64,000 bases of DNA, taken from contig NC_135549.1 of the NCBI RefSeq assembly GCF_964340395.1, forward strand, positions 14,501,342 to 14,565,341. The letters are read 5' to 3'. The stretch is from Glandiceps talaboti. Taxonomy: Eukaryota > Hemichordata > Enteropneusta > Spengelidae. A model generated the notes under the pieces. That model worked only from the letters and a program-made list of their open reading frames with translations. It made no database searches and was not told where the DNA came from. Below are positions 60,008-64,000 of the stretch, one piece after another (positions within the stretch are counted from its first letter, which is position 1; each line of letters begins with the position of its first letter). Position numbers and translations under genes: made by a program.

Positions 60008-63000
60008 CTAGAAAGAACAATAAGAGAAAACTCTGTATGAACATCTGAAGAAAAAAATCAGGTCTTTCCTAGAGCACAATTTTGCATACTTTTGTTGTCC
60101 GAGAGAGCAGAAATGAAAAATGTGATGTTTCAAAAATTGAAAACAAACATATACTGTATGTGTGAAGTGAGTACAATCAGTTCTGGTAATCATGTATGGG
60201 TTACTGGTTTTATATTTATTCACCATTGAGAAATGATCATTTGAACACATGTTGACCTTGACCTTGACCTTTGTAAAAAAAAAACAACAACAACCCATAA
60301 AGTGGTATAGTAACTGCAATTGTTTGAGACATAATGTTTGAAAACAGTCAATGACTTTACAAACTGCAATACACATTAAGCCTTATGTATAGAACAAAAG
60401 TGTGAGTGTGACAGTGTTGGCAAGATATGTGTGACAGCAACTAGGAGGCTTGGAAACTGTTTTTGTGCTGCTTTTTAAATTTATTGGTATCCACAATATT
60501 TTATCATATTACGCCAATTCTTAAACAGATGCCTTGTGAGAACAAGACTAGTTGTCAGTCAGCAAGTTTTAGGAGTTGAAATTGACTATTTCAATATGAC
60601 CATCAACAATCATAAAGTTACACATATATCCCTTTAATGAAGTTATTGATTGGGAGCAAAAAACTAGATCTCAATGTGTAAGATTTTAGATACATCTATT
60701 ACTACATGCAGCATACCTGTAATATCCGGATGAAGCCATATTGACTGCCAAGTCTTTCATATCGACAGATGCTGGGTCATCGGAATGATATATCCAAGCT
60801 ACTTTTGCTGATGACCACATTGTGGAACTCTCATAGGGGACTGGATAATTCTCCAAGGCATCATTCATCTGGACAAAGTTGGATCGATCAGTACCTGTCA
60901 TGAAAGAAAAGTAAAAACATTTTTATCAAATGTATATTCCAATGTGACATTTTGAAAATACAAGATTTGGCAATTTAATGAAAATATAAGAAAAAAAAAC
61001 TTTAAGGACATTATCAAGGTTTCAAAGATTCTGTTGAAATATATTCATTATTACTTGCAACTACCTGAATTTGAAATAAGTGATGTATCAATATCCACTA
61101 CATCTGCTACCTGAATAACACTAGACGTTCATTCTTTTAGCCAAGCTTTGAACTCAAAGTACACCGTAGGATGATACAATGAAAAGTTTGGAAATATCTA
61201 TACCTTTGCAACTCAATACCGTCATATACTATCATAATGATAAATCCTTGGGGCAACAAGTTTTCTTAAATTTATCTTAAAAAGTTGAGCATAATGATGG
61301 TAATCTATTCCAATACTAAAACATTAAGACAGCAGATATACTAACCACCAGTTCCTTCACCATCGTCCCCTGTTTGACCATCACCACCTGGGTTGCCATT
61401 ATTATGGGAGTTGGAACCTGTCAATAATCAACAACATACTCATTTAGTGATAGATTAATTTTATCATTACACAACACTGCTCACATATTGAATGTTTTTT
61501 ATACATCCACCAAATGTATTTCAATGTCAGACATCTAGTACAGTACATTGTTTATTTTAAAGAAGGTGTTATTTCATGTCAGTCCATTTTATTCCACTGC
61601 AGGGTACAGCTATATTATATGGATAAAAAGCAAAAGAGCAAATCTAAACCACCTGCAAGCAAGCTAGCATATATATTACTTTTGGGAATAGAGAGAATGT
61701 CACATGTTCATCTATCATGACACCACTATTAAAGTCCCTTGACACGACTGCATTTTGGTTTAACACAACTGCCACTAGAGGGCGCTATATTCAAAAGGCA
61801 TATAATGGCTGGCAAATCTATTTTGATAGCTGCATGCCAGAATTTTGTTTTCATCTAAACAAATTCTGGATTCAGAACTATTAAACCCCATCACATTTTT
61901 TTCAACAATTGTCTATAAGTCTGAGTAACTTTGTTATACCTGTCCACTGTACATGCACCAAATCTCCTTCAGACATAGTAAGTCTGTTAGGTATAAAGTC
62001 GTATTCAACTGCTGGGTAAACTTGTACTATGTTGCCTCTTTTGCCACGGACATTCAGATTATAGATACGTTGTGCTTCAGTTCCTAATGATGAAAAAATT
62101 ACAGAATGTAGAGTAAAGTGAAATACCTGTGAAACACTCTCACATATATTGTGTTCATACATATTTTAGAAAATCTGTGAAACTTTGCTCATACAAAAAA
62201 ATTTAGTGAAATATGTGCACATTACAAATTCTACTTTGAAAAGAAGAACGTAGATCAGACTAGATTCACAATGTTTTCTTATTTAATGTCAATATTACAT
62301 TATTTTACTTCTTGGTCAGTCAAAAATAAAATCAATAAAACATATTACACTGACCTGCTGGTCTTGGCTTCAATTTGAAGAGATGTGAACGATCTTGAAA
62401 GACTCGACCATATTGTGCTGTATTTATTGCCAGTCTTAAAGGAACATTTGCTGCACCAATGTCTACAGCTGGGTTATTGACAACTGGGGAATAAACACCT
62501 TCATCCCTAGAAAGGAAAGAAACTTTTATTTCAGAGAATTGAGAAATACCAAAACAGACATTCCTACAATATGTAACATATTACTACTAAAGAATCACAT
62601 GATCACATCATATTGCTACTTTGTAAGTCACATGACAAACATAAATTATCACATGATCATTTCATTAAAAAATTCAGCTTGGTCAACTGATATCAACAGC
62701 AAAATTAGAGAGAGAAAAATTGATGAGAAAGTAAAATAATTATTCTATTTTGAGATAGGAATATGTAAATATTATACTCTGAAATATATTAAAGTGTACT
62801 TACGGATTATTATTGCTAGCAGAAGTGGTATTGAACGGGTCATAGTCGTCAGTTGTAATATTATACCTGTCAACACAATAATATCATCAAATAAATGAAA
62901 CTTAACAAATAGCATAAATATAACTTTTTTTTTCTAATCTAATAATTAAGCTAAAACCACTGTTGAATATTTCATATTATATGCTTTCACCATTTTCATA

Positions 63001-63983
63001 AGCATTGCTATAGCAACTATTTGACTTCAAATCACAGTGAAAATATTGTTTACCTTAATTTTCCAAGTTATCATAAATTTATCAGTAAAAATAGAATTCT
63101 AACAAAAGTAGTAGTTATAAATTATAATGATGACTAGTATGCCTGATAGATATTTCTGACACATTTATGTATTTTACCTTATATTCCAAAGGTTTGTAGA
63201 TTGCTATGTACTGAATAGGTTGATAAGTTGACTAAATATCCTGAATATGGCAGCCTGTCTTACCTGAACCTGAATACACATCTCCTTGTGTTCATTGGTG
63301 AAAAATATGGTAATGTCCATGTGTGATTGACAGGTTGTGTCTTACCTGAACCTGAATACACATCTCTTTGTGTTCATTGGTGGAAAGTATGGTAATGTGC
63401 ATGTGTGATTGACAGGTTGTCTTACCTGAACCTGAATACACATCTCTTTGTATTCATTGGTGGAAAGTATGGTAATGTCCATGTGTGATTGACAGGTTGT
63501 CTTACCTGAACCTGAATACACATCTCTTTGTATTCATTGATGGAAAGTATGGTAATGTCCATGTTTGATTGACAGGTTGTCTTACCTGAACCTGAATACA
63601 CATCTCTTTGTGTTCATTGGTGGAAAGTATGGTAATGTGCATGTGTGATTGACAGGTTGTCTTACCTGAACCTGAATACACATCTCTTTGTATTCATTGG
63701 TGGAAAGTATGGTAATGTGCATGTGTGATTGACAGGTTGTCTTACCTGAACCTGAATACACATCTCTTTGTGTTCATTGATGGAAAGTATGGTAATGTCC
63801 ATGTATAATTGGCAGGCATACCATCACGACTGTCACCAAGGTGATTATCACGAGTCCATGCGGCTTGTTGGCAGTCAGGTTCTTCTAGGGCTACAACACA
63901 TCTCTCTTCCACACTTTCAGTCTTGTATGGTCTACCCCAAACATGTCCACTTTGAGCTTCACAGGCATCCTTGGTTGTATAAT
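59815..63983 (-). CDS. DD3-3-like: DD3-3-like protein, 3' portion (7 coding exons; 5' end outside window)
   Basis: Seven phase-compatible exons (63746-63983, 62804-62866, 62355-62506, 61940-62083, 61346-61417, 60717-60894, 59815-60007) encode about 345 residues ending LRVE and TAA. Diagnostic blocks are [76 protein letters not shown] and [15 protein letters not shown]. These match what I recall of the family named after Dictyostelium protein DD3-3, which is present in many invertebrates. Its biochemical function is unknown to me. Several cysteines and N-glycosylation sequons (NYT, NIT, NTT) suggest a secreted or surface glycoprotein; the signal peptide would lie beyond the window. A Gly/Asp/Asn-rich spacer encoded by the 72-base exon is probably variable. 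The end of the first visible exon is copied in tandem in the next intron. Confidence 0.82.
60717..60894 (-). CDS. DD3-3-like: DD3-3-like exon
   Basis: Encodes 58 codons, [20 protein letters not shown] to NMASSGYY. Acceptor GACAG, donor GTATGC. Confidence 0.86.
61346..61417 (-). CDS. DD3-3-like: DD3-3-like exon (Gly/Asp/Asn-rich spacer)
   Basis: Encodes [20 protein letters not shown] and GTG between WTG and [10 protein letters not shown]. Phase fits both neighbours. Acceptor GACAG; the donor GTTAGT is non-ideal but GT. Low-complexity acidic loop. Confidence 0.8.
61940..62083 (-). CDS. DD3-3-like: DD3-3-like exon
   Basis: Encodes 47 codons including [20 protein letters not shown] and GDLVHVQWT, the most conserved block. 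The motif and strand pattern resemble an Ig-like or cupredoxin-like fold, which is only a guess. Acceptor CATTAG, donor GTATAA. Confidence 0.87.
62355..62506 (-). CDS. DD3-3-like: DD3-3-like exon
   Basis: Encodes 50 codons, from [17 protein letters not shown] through [19 protein letters not shown] to PRPA. Acceptor TTCTAG, donor GTCAGT. Confidence 0.87.
62804..62866 (-). CDS. DD3-3-like: DD3-3-like exon
   Basis: Encodes [20 protein letters not shown] with split codons R and P at its ends. Acceptor GACAG, donor [16 protein letters not shown] is typical of the family. Confidence 0.85.
63259..63800 (-). repeat. 80-bp tandem array of a DD3-3-like exon end with its splice donor (7 units)
   Basis: CTTACCTGAACCTGAATACA starts units at 63259, 63341, 63421, 63501, 63581, 63661 and 63741; the last is the genuine exon end. 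Each unit on the minus strand carries the final ~60 coding bases ([18 protein letters not shown]), then CAG|GTAAGAC. Confidence 0.95.
63746..63983 (-). CDS. DD3-3-like: DD3-3-like exon (first visible)
   Basis: Encodes 78 complete codons from [16 protein letters not shown] to KRCVFRF, with split codons at both ends. Acceptor GACCAG at 63984-63986; donor CAG|GTAAGAC. The last ~60 bases plus donor are the unit of the downstream tandem array. Confidence 0.85.
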
Positions 63984-64000
63984 CTGGTCAAATAAAATAT

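Noticed and set aside
14477-63800. Tandem arrays as CRISPR-like repeats.
   Set aside because: Units abut directly without unique spacers, and the DNA is eukaryotic with spliced genes.

Overview
The window is AT-rich animal nuclear DNA. Its genes have many exons with canonical GT-AG introns, and the introns are full of microsatellites, minisatellites, long poly-G/poly-C tracts and short inverted-repeat transposons. The sortilin is almost as long as the vertebrate protein and has the same layout. It sits beside a DD3-3-like gene, a family I know from Dictyostelium and invertebrates but not from vertebrates. Together these suggest a marine invertebrate such as a hemichordate, amphioxus or lophotrochozoan. 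I cannot settle the species from sequence alone.

All three recognisable genes lie on the minus strand, head to tail. (1) 4757-24696: a RASSF1/3/5-type Ras-association protein in 7 coding exons (384 codons), with a C1 zinc finger, an RA domain and a SARAH helix; its first intron is 11 kb. (2) 30370-56716: a complete sortilin (VPS10 receptor) in 20 coding exons (823 codons), with signal peptide, prosegment, Asp-box propeller, 10CC module, transmembrane helix and a tail carrying YxxL and acidic DEDML sorting motifs. (3) 59815 to beyond 63983: the last seven coding exons of a DD3-3-like secreted protein, whose 5' part lies outside the window. I placed each exon by joining phase-compatible GT-AG boundaries, and codon counts match across every junction. 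I see no functional link among the three genes beyond being neighbours.

Intergenic stretches (1-4756, 24697-30369, 56717-59814) hold untranslated and flanking sequence plus repeats; I found no further credible gene. Mobile DNA includes a tRNA-derived SINE, a LINE reverse-transcriptase tail relic, two hAT-like elements with CAGGG ends, a Mutator-like foldback element with a 9-bp target duplication, and several other inverted-repeat elements.

The most unusual structure is at 63259-63800. The 3' end of a DD3-3-like exon, with its splice donor, is repeated in tandem so that six near-identical donors follow the real one in the intron. A second theme is that two minisatellites in sortilin introns (32145-33375 and 46813-47160) appear to have grown out of the ends of inverted-repeat elements. 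Sortilin exon 15 also has a decayed partial copy just downstream in its intron.
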